Source of the DNA: Chitinophagales bacterium
Lineage (GTDB): Bacteria; Bacteroidota; Bacteroidia; Chitinophagales; JADIYW01
DNA: 64,000 bases
NCBI GenBank assembly: GCA_023957235.1
Contig: JAMLHI010000001.1
Span: forward strand, 558,001 to 622,000
Direction of reading: 5' to 3'
Below the pieces are notes generated by a model. The model saw only the letters and a program-made list of their open reading frames with translations. It ran no database searches and had not been told where the DNA came from. The translations under genes and the position numbers were made by a program. This document shows positions 17,509-26,608 of the stretch, piece after piece (within the stretch, counting starts at the first letter, position 1; each line of letters starts with the position of its first letter).

Positions 17509-20454
17509 TTATTTTTTTCTGCTTAAAGTTCCATCATAAGTTAAGCCTACAAAGAAAGTTCTTCCAATCATAGGTGCACCTATATTCGTGTTATAATCAG
17601 GTCCAGCAATATTGGTTGCTCCTGCTTTGATAGTAGTGTTGGAATTTTTTAAGTTATATGAAAGAGAAGCATCTAATGAACCAAAAGCTTCTATGTTTCC
17701 AGAACCAAAAGTACTGTACCACCAAAATTCATTTTGCCATCTGTAAGCTACATTGAATCCAACGCTTGAATTTCCAACATTGGTACCAGAAAAGCCTACA
17801 TTAAACATGTGAGTTGGTGAGTTGAAGTCTATCTTTTTTTCATCTATATCTCCTGAGTTAAAACCTAAATAGCTATAGTTGGCATTTGCATTCAATCCTT
17901 TAGGTAGTTTATAGCTTAGAGCTATTCCCGAACCCCATGAAGTCACTCTGTTGTTGACATTATAATAAGGACTGATGACTTTTGGACTTCCTGTTTCTGC
18001 ACCAGCCACTGGTGCTTTTTTATGCTCAAAACTCTTTTTAGCAACTACTCTACCTTGAGTAATAAAGTCTTTGTACCAGTTAAAGTAAGCATTCCAGTCG
18101 ATATAAAGATTGTTGATAACTGCTTTATATCCAACTTCTATATTGGACAATTTTTCTGGTTTAATATAATCCATATTAAAAGTCTCCAATTTGGTTGAAT
18201 CTTTTCTTCCGCCTGCTACAAAAGCATTATATGAATCCAATGAATAAGAGCCACCTTCATAGATACCATAGTCTTTTGCATTTTTCTTTGCTCCTCCCAT
18301 TAATATAGTTGATACAGGGAAGTAGATAAATTGTGCCTGAGTGTCTGGGTTTCTAAATCCAGTTTGAAAAGAAGCACGAATATTGTGTTGGCGTTTATCT
18401 CCTAAAGTAGCAACTGTAGCAACTCTTGGTGACCAAACTCCTTTAAAGTTTTCATTTTTATCATAACGGATAGAAGCAGAAATTCTCAGTCTTTCGTTAA
18501 TTAATTTTTTAGTCAATTGAGTAAATGCACCAAACTCATTAATTTTTATTCTATTTTCTTTTCCAGTACTGTCAGGATCTTGGTTGAAAACTGTTCCTTC
18601 TGTCTGTAAGCTATATAATCTGTGATTAGCACCTACTAAGATTCCTAATTTGTTTTTAGCTAGTGAAGTGAAGTCATAAGTAGCTTCTGTATGGAATAAT
18701 CTAGAATGATCAATAAATGATGAGCCTCCTAATATACCTTTGCTAGGGTCAGCATGTTGGAATAATGTAGCTTTAATGGCTTGGATAGCATCATTATAAG
18801 CCTGAGAGCCTCTAGCTGGAAGTAATGCATCTGCAGCATTTCTAGCTTTTACATTTGCAAGTTTAAATAAGTCAGGACTTTTAAAAGTCAGACCAGCTGT
18901 GTCTCCAGGATTTTGTAAAGCTGCACCCATGAAAGTGCCTACAATTTGACCCAAATAAGTAGGAGCCCATTTTGCAGATGTTCCAGCCAATAATTCGTTA
19001 GTATAGCTCCCAAGAGCTGTCATATTATATGAGTCGCCAGCATTGGTTTGTGTCATATAAGTTCTGACTACAAAGTTTTTTCCAGTAGCTTCTAATTTGT
19101 TTGAAAAACTGGTGAAGTTTCTGAGTACATATTTTTCAGAGCTTTGATATATAGAATTTCCATGTCCAAATCTAAAAGCATAGTTAATATCAATATCACT
19201 TGTTGGTTTGAAATGAAGAGCCGCATTTACTTTTGCACTTGTGGCATTTCTATTGTCTAATAAGTCTTCCTCTCTAATGCCTGTTCTTCTCAAATCGACA
19301 GTTGGTAGGTATTTGAATCTGCTGCTGATAAATGCTTTTGCAGCATCAACATCACCACCAAAATAGGGTTTCATTGACTCTGCAACTCCATTTGTTAAAG
19401 CTTCACGAGTTGGGTGACCAGCAGGTAGCAATCCTAGAGGAACTGAAGATAAAACATTCTCATCACCATAAGTGTTCATTCCATTGAATTGAAGTGGTTT
19501 GTCCCCTAATACTACGGTTTTGCCATCTACTTGAGCTATAGTCAATTCATCTGTGTATTTTTCTTTTGAAACGACATCTGTATTATAATCATTTGCTTTC
19601 CAATCTGTTGCTCTGAAATAGCTTCCTGTAACTTTGAAACCAAATTTGCCCCATGCTTTTGCATAACGAAGATCGGCATTTGTCATTGGGTTGGCATTGT
19701 CATTTTCGGCTTTTGAAAATCCTTGTTTAAATGAAACGGTCAATCCTTGGTAGTCAAATGGATTTTTACTATCCATGATCATAATACCATTAAAGGCGTT
19801 TGGACCATATAAAGCAGATGCAGCACCAGGTACAAGCTCAACACTTTTGATATCATTTTCACCTATACCGATAAGGTTACCCATAGGGAAGTTAAGCAAT
19901 GGGGCTGAGTTGTCTATTCCATCAACTAGCTGTACAAATCGGGTATTGTTAATACTTGCAAATCCTCTTGTGTTGATAGAGTTAAAAGTCATTGAACCAG
20001 ATGTTCCTGATACTCCTTTTAGTTTGGTCATTTGGTCAAAATAATCTGTAGAACCAGATGATTTGATAGCCTGTAAATCTAATTTTTCAATAGAAACAGG
20101 TGATTCAAGAAGTTTTTCTTCTACTCTGGAAGCAGAAATAACTACTTCTTGTAAAAGAGAACTTTCTTCTGAAAGTTTTACATTAAGATTGGATTGGTCG
20201 CCATTAATGACAATTTCTTGACTCTTGAAACCTAAATAAGAGAATACGAGGGTAAATGGAGTTGGAGCATCAACTACCAATTTGTAATCTCCATCTACGT
20301 TAGAAACTGTGCCTGTCGATGTTCCTTTAACAGCAACTCCTGCACCAATAAGAGGTTCGTTTGTATTGTCTGTAATTTTTCCTGTAATATTAGTCTGAGC
20401 ATTCAGTACACTAAAACTAAAAAAGCTTAAAATTAGAAGCAGATAATGTTTCAT
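17509..20454 (-). CDS. TonB-dependent receptor with CarboxypepD-reg-like N-terminal domain
   Basis: This 981-residue protein has a signal peptide (MKHYLLLILSFFSFSVLNAQ) and a carboxypeptidase-regulatory-like beta domain at about 22-100 (ITGKITDNTNEPLIGAGVAV, FSYLGFKSQEI). A plug domain (about 105-240) carries the TonB-box-like EVVISASRVEE and the VELVPGAASALYGPNAFNG motif. A long beta-barrel ends in an aromatic-containing C-terminus. It should import a substrate across the outer membrane using TonB energy. No SusD partner lies next to it, which argues against a polysaccharide locus. Although it is adjacent to the B12 unit, it is upstream of that unit's terminator and riboswitch, so its substrate cannot be assigned to B12. 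Confidence 0.9.
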   Translation of the reverse strand: MKHYLLLILSFFSFSVLNAQTNITGKITDNTNEPLIGAGVAVKGTSTGTVSNVDGDYKLVVDAPTPFTLVFSYLGFKSQEIVINGDQSNLNVKLSEESSLLQEVVISASRVEEKLLESPVSIEKLDLQAIKSSGSTDYFDQMTKLKGVSGTSGSMTFNSINTRGFASINNTRFVQLVDGIDNSAPLLNFPMGNLIGIGENDIKSVELVPGAASALYGPNAFNGIMIMDSKNPFDYQGLTVSFKQGFSKAENDNANPMTNADLRYAKAWGKFGFKVTGSYFRATDWKANDYNTDVVSKEKYTDELTIAQVDGKTVVLGDKPLQFNGMNTYGDENVLSSVPLGLLPAGHPTREALTNGVAESMKPYFGGDVDAAKAFISSRFKYLPTVDLRRTGIREEDLLDNRNATSAKVNAALHFKPTSDIDINYAFRFGHGNSIYQSSEKYVLRNFTSFSNKLEATGKNFVVRTYMTQTNAGDSYNMTALGSYTNELLAGTSAKWAPTYLGQIVGTFMGAALQNPGDTAGLTFKSPDLFKLANVKARNAADALLPARGSQAYNDAIQAIKATLFQHADPSKGILGGSSFIDHSRLFHTEATYDFTSLAKNKLGILVGANHRLYSLQTEGTVFNQDPDSTGKENRIKINEFGAFTQLTKKLINERLRISASIRYDKNENFKGVWSPRVATVATLGDKRQHNIRASFQTGFRNPDTQAQFIYFPVSTILMGGAKKNAKDYGIYEGGSYSLDSYNAFVAGGRKDSTKLETFNMDYIKPEKLSNIEVGYKAVINNLYIDWNAYFNWYKDFITQGRVVAKKSFEHKKAPVAGAETGSPKVISPYYNVNNRVTSWGSGIALSYKLPKGLNANANYSYLGFNSGDIDEKKIDFNSPTHMFNVGFSGTNVGNSSVGFNVAYRWQNEFWWYSTFGSGNIEAFGSLDASLSYNLKNSNTTIKAGATNIAGPDYNTNIGAPMIGRTFFVGLTYDGTLSRKK

Positions 20455-20764
20455 AAATAATAATTTTACACTAAGCTAATAAAATATTAATAAGTTAAAA
20501 ATATTTAAGCCTTATTTTGATAATATTATTAGATTTTTTCTTCTTTTTTTGATTGTATTAAGTGTATAGTAGAATTTTATAGAACTAATTAGTACATAAA
20601 GAGTTATTCAACGCTATTGTATAAAATGCTATTTGGTGTTCGCTTTGTTATTCTTTCTAGTACTTCTTCTATTATTATATACTTTTAAATTATTATTTTA
20701 ATAAAAGCAAAAAGGGGACTGTTTTGTCTTTATTTGAGCACAATATGTATGATTTCACATTGAA
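20455..20764. other. Intergenic region (310 bp), AT-rich
   Basis: This is the leader of the TonB receptor gene and the trailer of nothing on the plus strand. I see no ORF, RNA gene, repeat or exact TAnnTTTG box here. It must contain the receptor promoter unless the gene is read through from the lipoprotein upstream. Confidence 0.5.
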
Positions 20765-21403
20765 TTATTTGCAATCATTTGATAAAAACTCTATCACTTC
20801 GCAGCAATCAGGGTTGTCATTGACACAGACTTTGATAAAGTCATACTCTTTGCCACTCATTTTAAAATGAGGTATAGTTATCGGTAAATCACTTAGTTTG
20901 AAATATCCGATATTTTTATTTTCTCTTACAAATACATCAAAATAGCTATTGGTAGGATAGGAAGCCTCAAAGTTTAAAGTCAAACTATAAGTACTGTCAG
21001 AATTGCATTCCCCTTTGTCCACTTGAAGATTTGTTATGCTACATTTCTCAGTTTCGCAAGTAGGAGGAAGAAACTCTATCACTTCGCAACAATCAGGATT
21101 GTCATTGACACAGACTTTGATAAAGTCGTATTTATTACCGCTTTTTTTGAAATTAGTTATGATAATAGGTATATCGCCTAATTGATAAAATCCGATATGT
21201 TGGTCATTTCTAATAAAGACATCAAAATATTTATTGTCTGCAAATAAATGGTCAAAAGATACCTTTAAAGAATAAGTAGAATCAGAACTGCATGATAAGG
21301 GAATTGCCTTTAAATTGAGGACTTGGCATTCTTCTACAATGGCTTTGTTACAAGATGTTGCCATTAGTAGCAATATACTTATAGAAATATATTTCAAATA
21401 CAT
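20765..21403 (-). CDS. Putative lipoprotein made of two near-identical repeats
   Basis: This 212-residue protein has a lipoprotein-type signal ending ATSC at Cys18. The mature part is two tandem copies of a module of about 92 residues, near 26-116 and 121-211. The segment DFIKVCVNDNPDCCEVIEFL is identical in both, and SDSTYSL, YFDVF and KSGNKYDF/MSGKEYDF also recur. Each module has conserved cysteines. At DNA level the copies are 285 bases apart (for example at 20826 and 21111). I recognise no family. The fold is probably beta-rich and surface-exposed or periplasmic. It lies 310 bases upstream of the TonB receptor on the same strand. Confidence 0.7.
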   Translation of the reverse strand: MYLKYISISILLLMATSCNKAIVEECQVLNLKAIPLSCSSDSTYSLKVSFDHLFADNKYFDVFIRNDQHIGFYQLGDIPIIITNFKKSGNKYDFIKVCVNDNPDCCEVIEFLPPTCETEKCSITNLQVDKGECNSDSTYSLTLNFEASYPTNSYFDVFVRENKNIGYFKLSDLPITIPHFKMSGKEYDFIKVCVNDNPDCCEVIEFLSNDCK

Positions 21404-21496
21404 TATCGTAGATTTAGATATTCAATTTAATATTTTTAGATAATATTGACAATAATATTTCTTTCTGAACATCAATGAGTTGTGTTTTTAATAAAA

Positions 21497-21520
21497 AAGG
21501 GCTACAATTTTGTAGCCCTT
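21497..21520 (-). terminator. Rho-independent terminator of the division/cell-wall cluster
   Basis: AAGGGCTACA (21497-21506) pairs with TGTAGCCCTT (21511-21520) around an ATTT loop, giving a 10-bp stem. On the minus strand it is followed by a TTTTTT run and lies 29 bases after the ftsZ stop. Confidence 0.88.
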
Positions 21521-21549
21521 AATGTTTGTAAATCTGATTGGGAAGTCAA

Positions 21550-23055
21550 TTAGTCTGGTTTGTCACTAAGAAAAGAATTTTTTTTCAATTCCAATGTGTT
21601 GCCATTTTCTTCTTCAAAACTATCAACGATAGAATATCTAGAAAGATGTGATTGAGAAGAGTGAGGCATATTTTCAAACTTTTTATTTTTTCTAAGATAG
21701 GAAGGGGTGTTTTCCATTTCTTGGATAACAGGATCGCTCAACTTGCTTCCTCCAATTTTTCTTCTAATGATATCATTATTGAAATTGCCTCTGTCATTCA
21801 TTTTTGGAGTTGTAGGTTCAATTTCAGGTTTTTGTGAAATTGGAGACTCATTTTGACTGACGTGTTTGATAGTAAATATTGGACTATTCTGAATAGGCTC
21901 CACTTTTTCAGAAGGGAACTCAAATGAAAATGCGTCATTTGAATTGTCAATATTAGCAATAGGAGCTTCCTCTCTTTTGATGGGGGTGTTATAAACCTCT
22001 ACAGTTCTTTGAGTAGATGCAGTTTCAATGACAGGTGTAGTTTCCAGTTTTACAACTAGCTTTTCTACCTCTTTAGTTTTTGGACTTGATAAGTTGTCGT
22101 CATCACTAAATCCAGTTGCAATCAATGTGACAGATACTTCATCTTCAAGATTGTCATCATGACAAACTCCCCAAATAATCTCTGTGTCATTGTTGGCAGC
22201 TTGTTGAACATAGTCAGTAATTTGATGAATTTCGTCCATGGTTACTTCTTTAGAACCAGAAGAAATATATAATAATATCCCTCTCGCTCCATAAATATCT
22301 GCGTCATCTAAAAGAGGAGAAGCAAGTGCAGCATCAATAGCTTTTGTAGCCCTTCCTTCACCTTCTGCAACGCCGATACCCATAATTGCGACACCACTAT
22401 TTCTCATGACAGTTTTTACGTCTTCAAAATCCACATTGACTTGTCCTGGTTTTGTGATAATTTCAGAGATGCCTCTAGCGGCAGTAGTAAGAATATTATC
22501 TGCATGGGAAAAGGCTGCGGATAGTGATAAGTTGCCATAAATTTCTCTCAACTTATTGTTGGAGATAACGATAATAGAGTCAACATTTTGCTTTAGCTCG
22601 TCAAGTCCTGATTCAGCTTTTTCTCTTTTGCTTTTTCCTTCAAAAGAAAATGGGATAGTTACAATTCCTACAGTCAATATTCCCATATCTTTAGCTATTT
22701 TTGCTACTATAGGAGCACCGCCCGTGCCTGTTCCTCCACCCATTCCGGCTGTAATAAATACCATTTGAGTATTATGACCCAATGCTTTACGGATTTCTTC
22801 TTCAGACTCAATCGTAGCCTCTTTTCCAACATCTGGTTTTGCTCCTGCACCTCTTCCTCCTGTAAGAGAAGGTCCTAATTGAATTTTATTAGGCACTTCA
22901 CTACTTGCTAGAGCTTGTTGGTCTGTGTTACAAATAACAAAGTTTACCCCTGTAATCCCTTGCTTATACATAAAATTGACGGCATTGCTTCCTCCGCCAC
23001 CTACACCAATTACTTTGATGATAGATTCGTCTTCTGGTTGTATATCGAAAAACAT
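21550..23055 (-). CDS. ftsZ: Cell division protein FtsZ
   Basis: This 501-residue tubulin homologue carries VIGVGGGGSNAVNFM at the N-terminus, the GTP-binding signature GMGGGTGTGGAPI, the NVDFEDVKTVM strand and the GARGILLYISSG region. The GTPase core ends near residue 320. An extended, poorly ordered linker of about 170 residues follows, typical in length for Bacteroidota, with ...PSYLRKNKKFENMP near the end as a candidate partner-binding segment. FtsZ polymerises into the division ring and recruits FtsA. It is the last gene of the dcw cluster, 13 bases after ftsA, and ends at the terminator at 21497-21520. Confidence 0.97.
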   Translation of the reverse strand: MFFDIQPEDESIIKVIGVGGGGSNAVNFMYKQGITGVNFVICNTDQQALASSEVPNKIQLGPSLTGGRGAGAKPDVGKEATIESEEEIRKALGHNTQMVFITAGMGGGTGTGGAPIVAKIAKDMGILTVGIVTIPFSFEGKSKREKAESGLDELKQNVDSIIVISNNKLREIYGNLSLSAAFSHADNILTTAARGISEIITKPGQVNVDFEDVKTVMRNSGVAIMGIGVAEGEGRATKAIDAALASPLLDDADIYGARGILLYISSGSKEVTMDEIHQITDYVQQAANNDTEIIWGVCHDDNLEDEVSVTLIATGFSDDDNLSSPKTKEVEKLVVKLETTPVIETASTQRTVEVYNTPIKREEAPIANIDNSNDAFSFEFPSEKVEPIQNSPIFTIKHVSQNESPISQKPEIEPTTPKMNDRGNFNNDIIRRKIGGSKLSDPVIQEMENTPSYLRKNKKFENMPHSSQSHLSRYSIVDSFEEENGNTLELKKNSFLSDKPD

Positions 23056-23068
23056 GATTTTCGTTTTT

Positions 23069-24478
23069 TTATTTGTTATTAGTATTGTTTATATCATTAA
23101 AGTCACTCAACAAATCATCTTTCATCCATTGTCCTACTTTTGTTTCAGTTTTTTTCATGAGTGTCTTGAAAATATTAGGTTTGGGTTCCTTTTTTTCTTT
23201 AATTTTTTCTTTTTCGTCTTCCTTTTTTAAAGGTAGGGAATCATCAATCTTTGAATCTTCTTTTTTATCCACATTTTTGGACTTTTCCACAGACTTTTCC
23301 ACATTTTGAACTTCTAAGTGTTCAAAATTTGAATTTTCTAAGCCTTTAATTATCAGCCCTATCGCTGTAGAATAGATTGGGTTATCCACATCGGGTATTT
23401 TAGATTTTACGAGATGTTGATTGGGTAGTCCTATTTTAATATCTAGACCTGTATGATATTCAGCTAATTGTCTCAAATATTTCAATTGAGAACCTCCACC
23501 AGTAAAGACTATACCGCAATTCAGTTGATCAATCAGGCCAGAAGAGTTGATGTGATGATTGACATAATCTAAAATTTCTTCCATTCTAGCTTGTATAATA
23601 CCAACCAGCATTTTCATTGAAATTTCTTTTGGGCTTCTATCATTTACTCCTGGTATTGAAATGATTAGATTTTCCTGTTCTTCTGTGAAGAAAGTGGAGC
23701 CATGTTGTACTTTAATACCTTCTGCAGTAGGCTTTAAAATTCTACACCCTGATTGTATGTCATGAGTGATACTTTCTCCCCCAAATGGAATAACAGCAGT
23801 GTGTCCAATTGTTTCATTAACAAAGATGGCAATGTCTGTTGTTCCTCCACCAATATCTACAAGGGCAACGCCAGATTCTTTTTCTTCTTTACTCAGTACT
23901 GCTGCAGCAGATGCTATGGGTTGCATGATAATTCCTTTTACTTTTAAATTGGCTCCTTCAATACATCTTTTAATGTTGTTGACAGAAGTAGTAGAACCAG
24001 TGATAACATGCATGTTAACTTCAATTTTGCTACCTACCATTCCTTTGGGATCATGAAGGCTAGGGATATTATCTACTTTGTAATCCTGGGGTAAGATTTC
24101 AATTATTTCATCTCCTGGAGGTAATGGCAATCTATAAGTGTCTTCTATTAGTTTATCAATATCTACTTGAGAGATGAGTGTATTATAATCTTCTCTCATC
24201 AAAGAAGCTCTGTGTTGGGTGCTGTTGATGTGATTGCCAGCAATGCCGACATATACTTCATTAAAAGTAATGCCTGACTGTTTTTCAGCTTCAGCAACAG
24301 CACTTTTTATAGCATCAATCGTTCTACTGACATTGATGACATCAGCTTTAATGACTCCAAATGAAGGAGATTTCCCGAGACCGAGAATTTCCAGTTTGTT
24401 GTTTGGAGTTTGTCTTGCAACTATGGCGGCAACTTTAGTAGTGCCTATGTCCACAGCTTGAATAATTTTTCCTTCCAT
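23069..24478 (-). CDS. ftsA: Cell division protein FtsA
   Basis: The start at 24478 gives MEGKIIQAVDIGTTKVAAIV, the actin-fold phosphate-1 loop. The longer start at 24502 would overlap ftsQ. Further ATPase-fold signatures are VGIAGNHI, ALVDIGGGTTDIAIF and GIVFTGGGSQLK. After the core (about 395 residues) comes a Lys/Glu-rich linker with a VEKS-VEKS repeat, then a basic amphipathic end (FKTLMKKTETKVGQWM) that could be the membrane anchor. FtsA tethers FtsZ filaments to the membrane. It lies 10 bases after the ftsQ stop. The codons of the linker create four DnaA-box-like sequences. Confidence 0.95.
   Translation of the reverse strand: MEGKIIQAVDIGTTKVAAIVARQTPNNKLEILGLGKSPSFGVIKADVINVSRTIDAIKSAVAEAEKQSGITFNEVYVGIAGNHINSTQHRASLMREDYNTLISQVDIDKLIEDTYRLPLPPGDEIIEILPQDYKVDNIPSLHDPKGMVGSKIEVNMHVITGSTTSVNNIKRCIEGANLKVKGIIMQPIASAAAVLSKEEKESGVALVDIGGGTTDIAIFVNETIGHTAVIPFGGESITHDIQSGCRILKPTAEGIKVQHGSTFFTEEQENLIISIPGVNDRSPKEISMKMLVGIIQARMEEILDYVNHHINSSGLIDQLNCGIVFTGGGSQLKYLRQLAEYHTGLDIKIGLPNQHLVKSKIPDVDNPIYSTAIGLIIKGLENSNFEHLEVQNVEKSVEKSKNVDKKEDSKIDDSLPLKKEDEKEKIKEKKEPKPNIFKTLMKKTETKVGQWMKDDLLSDFNDINNTNNK
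23265..23390 (+). other. Cluster of four DnaA-box-like sequences inside ftsA
   Basis: The plus strand carries TTATCCACA at 23265-23273 and 23382-23390, and TTTTCCACA at 23283-23291 and 23295-23303, all in one orientation. On the coding strand they encode Val-Asp/Glu-Lys/Asn, so the peptide repeat may explain them. A regulatory or titration role is only a possibility. Confidence 0.4.
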
Positions 24479-24488
24479 AATAACAGAT

Positions 24489-25247
24489 TTATTTACAAAC
24501 AATTTGATTTTTATATTGAATATCTATGCTCTTAAACTTATCCCAACCAGATTTTAATAAGATTTGAGTATAAAAAAGGTCTAATTTTTTCAGCTTTTCT
24601 TGAATATCTGTAGTGTCTCCGATGGTGATAATTTGATTACCCAAGCGGGGTAACATCTGAATGTCCCCTGAGTCATTCATGATTAGCTGAGTGATTTGAG
24701 CTGACCAATATGGATCGTTTTGGGTTTTATGAATGATTGTAACTAAAGATTTTAATTCACTGGATGAAATAGGCTCTACTTGATGATAAGTTTCAGGAAT
24801 ATTTCCAGTTAATAGAGGGACTTTAGCAGTATATAAATTTGACAGAGGGATTTTTAGATTTTGGTCGTCAATATAGTAGGAGCCACCACCTTTAGGCAAT
24901 GCTCTTGCAATAGGGTTGATTTGTTCAATTCTTACGTGCAGTTTGCCCTTGCTATCTATGTAGGCATTGGCATATTTGACATGTGGATGTTTCTGTAAAT
25001 ATTTTTCTAGTTGGCTTAGATGAGACGCATCTAATCGAGTGGAGTCGGAGAAAAACTCTTCTATTTTATCTTTTACAATCTCTTGATTGATAAATAAATG
25101 TCCTTGATTATAATTGATGTCTATCTGATATCCTGACTTGAATTGAGGATATCCATATTGAAATGACATAGTTGTCAATACAATAAACCCACTAAAAGAA
25201 AATAGTATAGTTAATTTTAACAATATGGTCCTCCAATTAGCTTTCAT
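24489..25247 (-). CDS. ftsQ: Cell division protein FtsQ/DivIB
   Basis: This 252-residue bitopic protein has a short cytoplasmic N-terminus and one membrane helix (LTILFSFSGFIVLTTMSF). A POTRA-like domain follows (about residues 60-115) with LSQLEKYLQKHPHVKYANAYID and HVRIEQINPIAR, then a beta domain (GGGSYYIDD, LPRLGNQIITIGD). Sequence identity to proteobacterial FtsQ is low, but order and topology fit. It scaffolds the divisome with FtsL and FtsB. It overlaps the murC stop by 4 bases and precedes ftsA, the standard position in dcw clusters. Confidence 0.88.
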   Translation of the reverse strand: MKANWRTILLKLTILFSFSGFIVLTTMSFQYGYPQFKSGYQIDINYNQGHLFINQEIVKDKIEEFFSDSTRLDASHLSQLEKYLQKHPHVKYANAYIDSKGKLHVRIEQINPIARALPKGGGSYYIDDQNLKIPLSNLYTAKVPLLTGNIPETYHQVEPISSSELKSLVTIIHKTQNDPYWSAQITQLIMNDSGDIQMLPRLGNQIITIGDTTDIQEKLKKLDLFYTQILLKSGWDKFKSIDIQYKNQIVCK

Positions 25248-26608
25248 TTCTCACTTTCTTTTAACCAGTTAGAAATAGCGATTAAGTACTGGTCTATGTC
25301 TCCAGCTCCAATCGTCATGATGATTTCTGTTTTTTCTAATTTTGACAAAAAGTCTAAAAGTTGGTCTTTTTCTACAATGTCTTTATTCTGAATTTCTATT
25401 GCATCAAATATCAATTGAGAACTGACACCTTCGATAGGGAGTTCTCTTGCTGGATAAATTGGGAAAAGTACAACTCTATCAGAAGCACTTAGAGAATGTC
25501 CAAACTCATCAGCCAAATCTCTTGTCCTAGAATATAGGTGAGGTTGGAAAATAACAGTCAAATGCAAATGAGGATATAAATTTCTTACAGTTTGTATGAC
25601 TGCATCTATTTCTCTAGGGTGGTGGGCATAATCATCAATGAGAAGGTGTCTCTCTGATTGGTATATTGTCTGAAATCTTCTTCTTACTCCTAAAAATGTC
25701 ATGAGTCCCTGCCGAAGTTCTTCTTCTGTGATTCCTATTTTTAAAGTTACAGCAGATGCACCAATAGCATTTTCTGCATTATGTTTGCCTCCATAATTTA
25801 AAATCAAATCTTTGATAACAGTGTTGGGTGCATTTAAATCAAAATGGGTAGCTCCTTGTATAACCTTGATATTAGAAGCATAATAATCGGAGTTGTCATT
25901 TTGATAAGAATATGTGTAAATAGGATGTGATGTATTTGCAATCTTTCTATCTATACTTTCATGTAAGAAGATACTTCCATTATTTCTTACTTGTGCTAAA
26001 AATTGTCTAAAACTTTCTTGAATAGCATCAAAATTTCCATAAATATCCAGATGGTCGGTATCTACAGATGTAACTAAGGCTATATCTGGAGTCAATTGAA
26101 GAAAAGAGCGATCAAATTCATCTGCTTCTGTGACTGAAATCGTATTTCCACTTATGAAATTACTGTTGAAATTTAAACAGATACCACCTAAAAATGCAGC
26201 AACATCTTTGTCGGCTTGATGAAGAATATGAGCTATCAATGATGAGGTAGATGTTTTGCCATGAGAGCCAGCAATGCTAACATTAAAATGTTCATTGGCA
26301 ATAAGTCCCAATACTTCAGCTCGTTTCTTTACGACAAAGTGATGTTCCTTATAGTAGTTAAGTTGTTGATGATTTTTGGGAATTGCAGGAGTGTAAACCA
26401 CCAAGTCTGCATCTTTTATTAAAGTATCAATACTGTCTAAATAAGTGATAAATAGACCTTCTTCCTCTAGTTCATGGGTGAGTAGAGTAGGAGTTTTGTC
26501 ATAGCCGGATACGGTTTTCCCTATTGAGTGAAAATATCTGGCTAATGCACTCATTCCTATTCCTCCAATTCCTAAGAAAAAGACTTTATTGATATCTTTT
26601 ATTTTCAT
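25244..26608 (-). CDS. murC: UDP-N-acetylmuramate--L-alanine ligase
   Basis: This 454-residue Mur ligase has the N-terminal Rossmann motif FLGIGGIGMSALARYFH, the ATP loop SIAGSHGKTSTSSLI, the EADEFDRSFLQL magnesium site, GKHNAENAIGA and DDYAHHPREIDAVI. It adds L-Ala to UDP-MurNAc in the cytoplasm, the first peptide step of peptidoglycan synthesis. It overlaps murG and ftsQ by 4 bases each, so translation is coupled. All motifs and the length are typical of MurC. Confidence 0.97.
   Translation of the reverse strand: MKIKDINKVFFLGIGGIGMSALARYFHSIGKTVSGYDKTPTLLTHELEEEGLFITYLDSIDTLIKDADLVVYTPAIPKNHQQLNYYKEHHFVVKKRAEVLGLIANEHFNVSIAGSHGKTSTSSLIAHILHQADKDVAAFLGGICLNFNSNFISGNTISVTEADEFDRSFLQLTPDIALVTSVDTDHLDIYGNFDAIQESFRQFLAQVRNNGSIFLHESIDRKIANTSHPIYTYSYQNDNSDYYASNIKVIQGATHFDLNAPNTVIKDLILNYGGKHNAENAIGASAVTLKIGITEEELRQGLMTFLGVRRRFQTIYQSERHLLIDDYAHHPREIDAVIQTVRNLYPHLHLTVIFQPHLYSRTRDLADEFGHSLSASDRVVLFPIYPARELPIEGVSSQLIFDAIEIQNKDIVEKDQLLDFLSKLEKTEIIMTIGAGDIDQYLIAISNWLKESEK

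Noticed and set aside
17509..20454. TonB receptor as the B12 transporter BtuB
   Set aside because: It lies upstream of its own terminator and of the riboswitch, so the B12 control does not reach it; its size and N-terminal domain fit general SusC-like receptors equally well.
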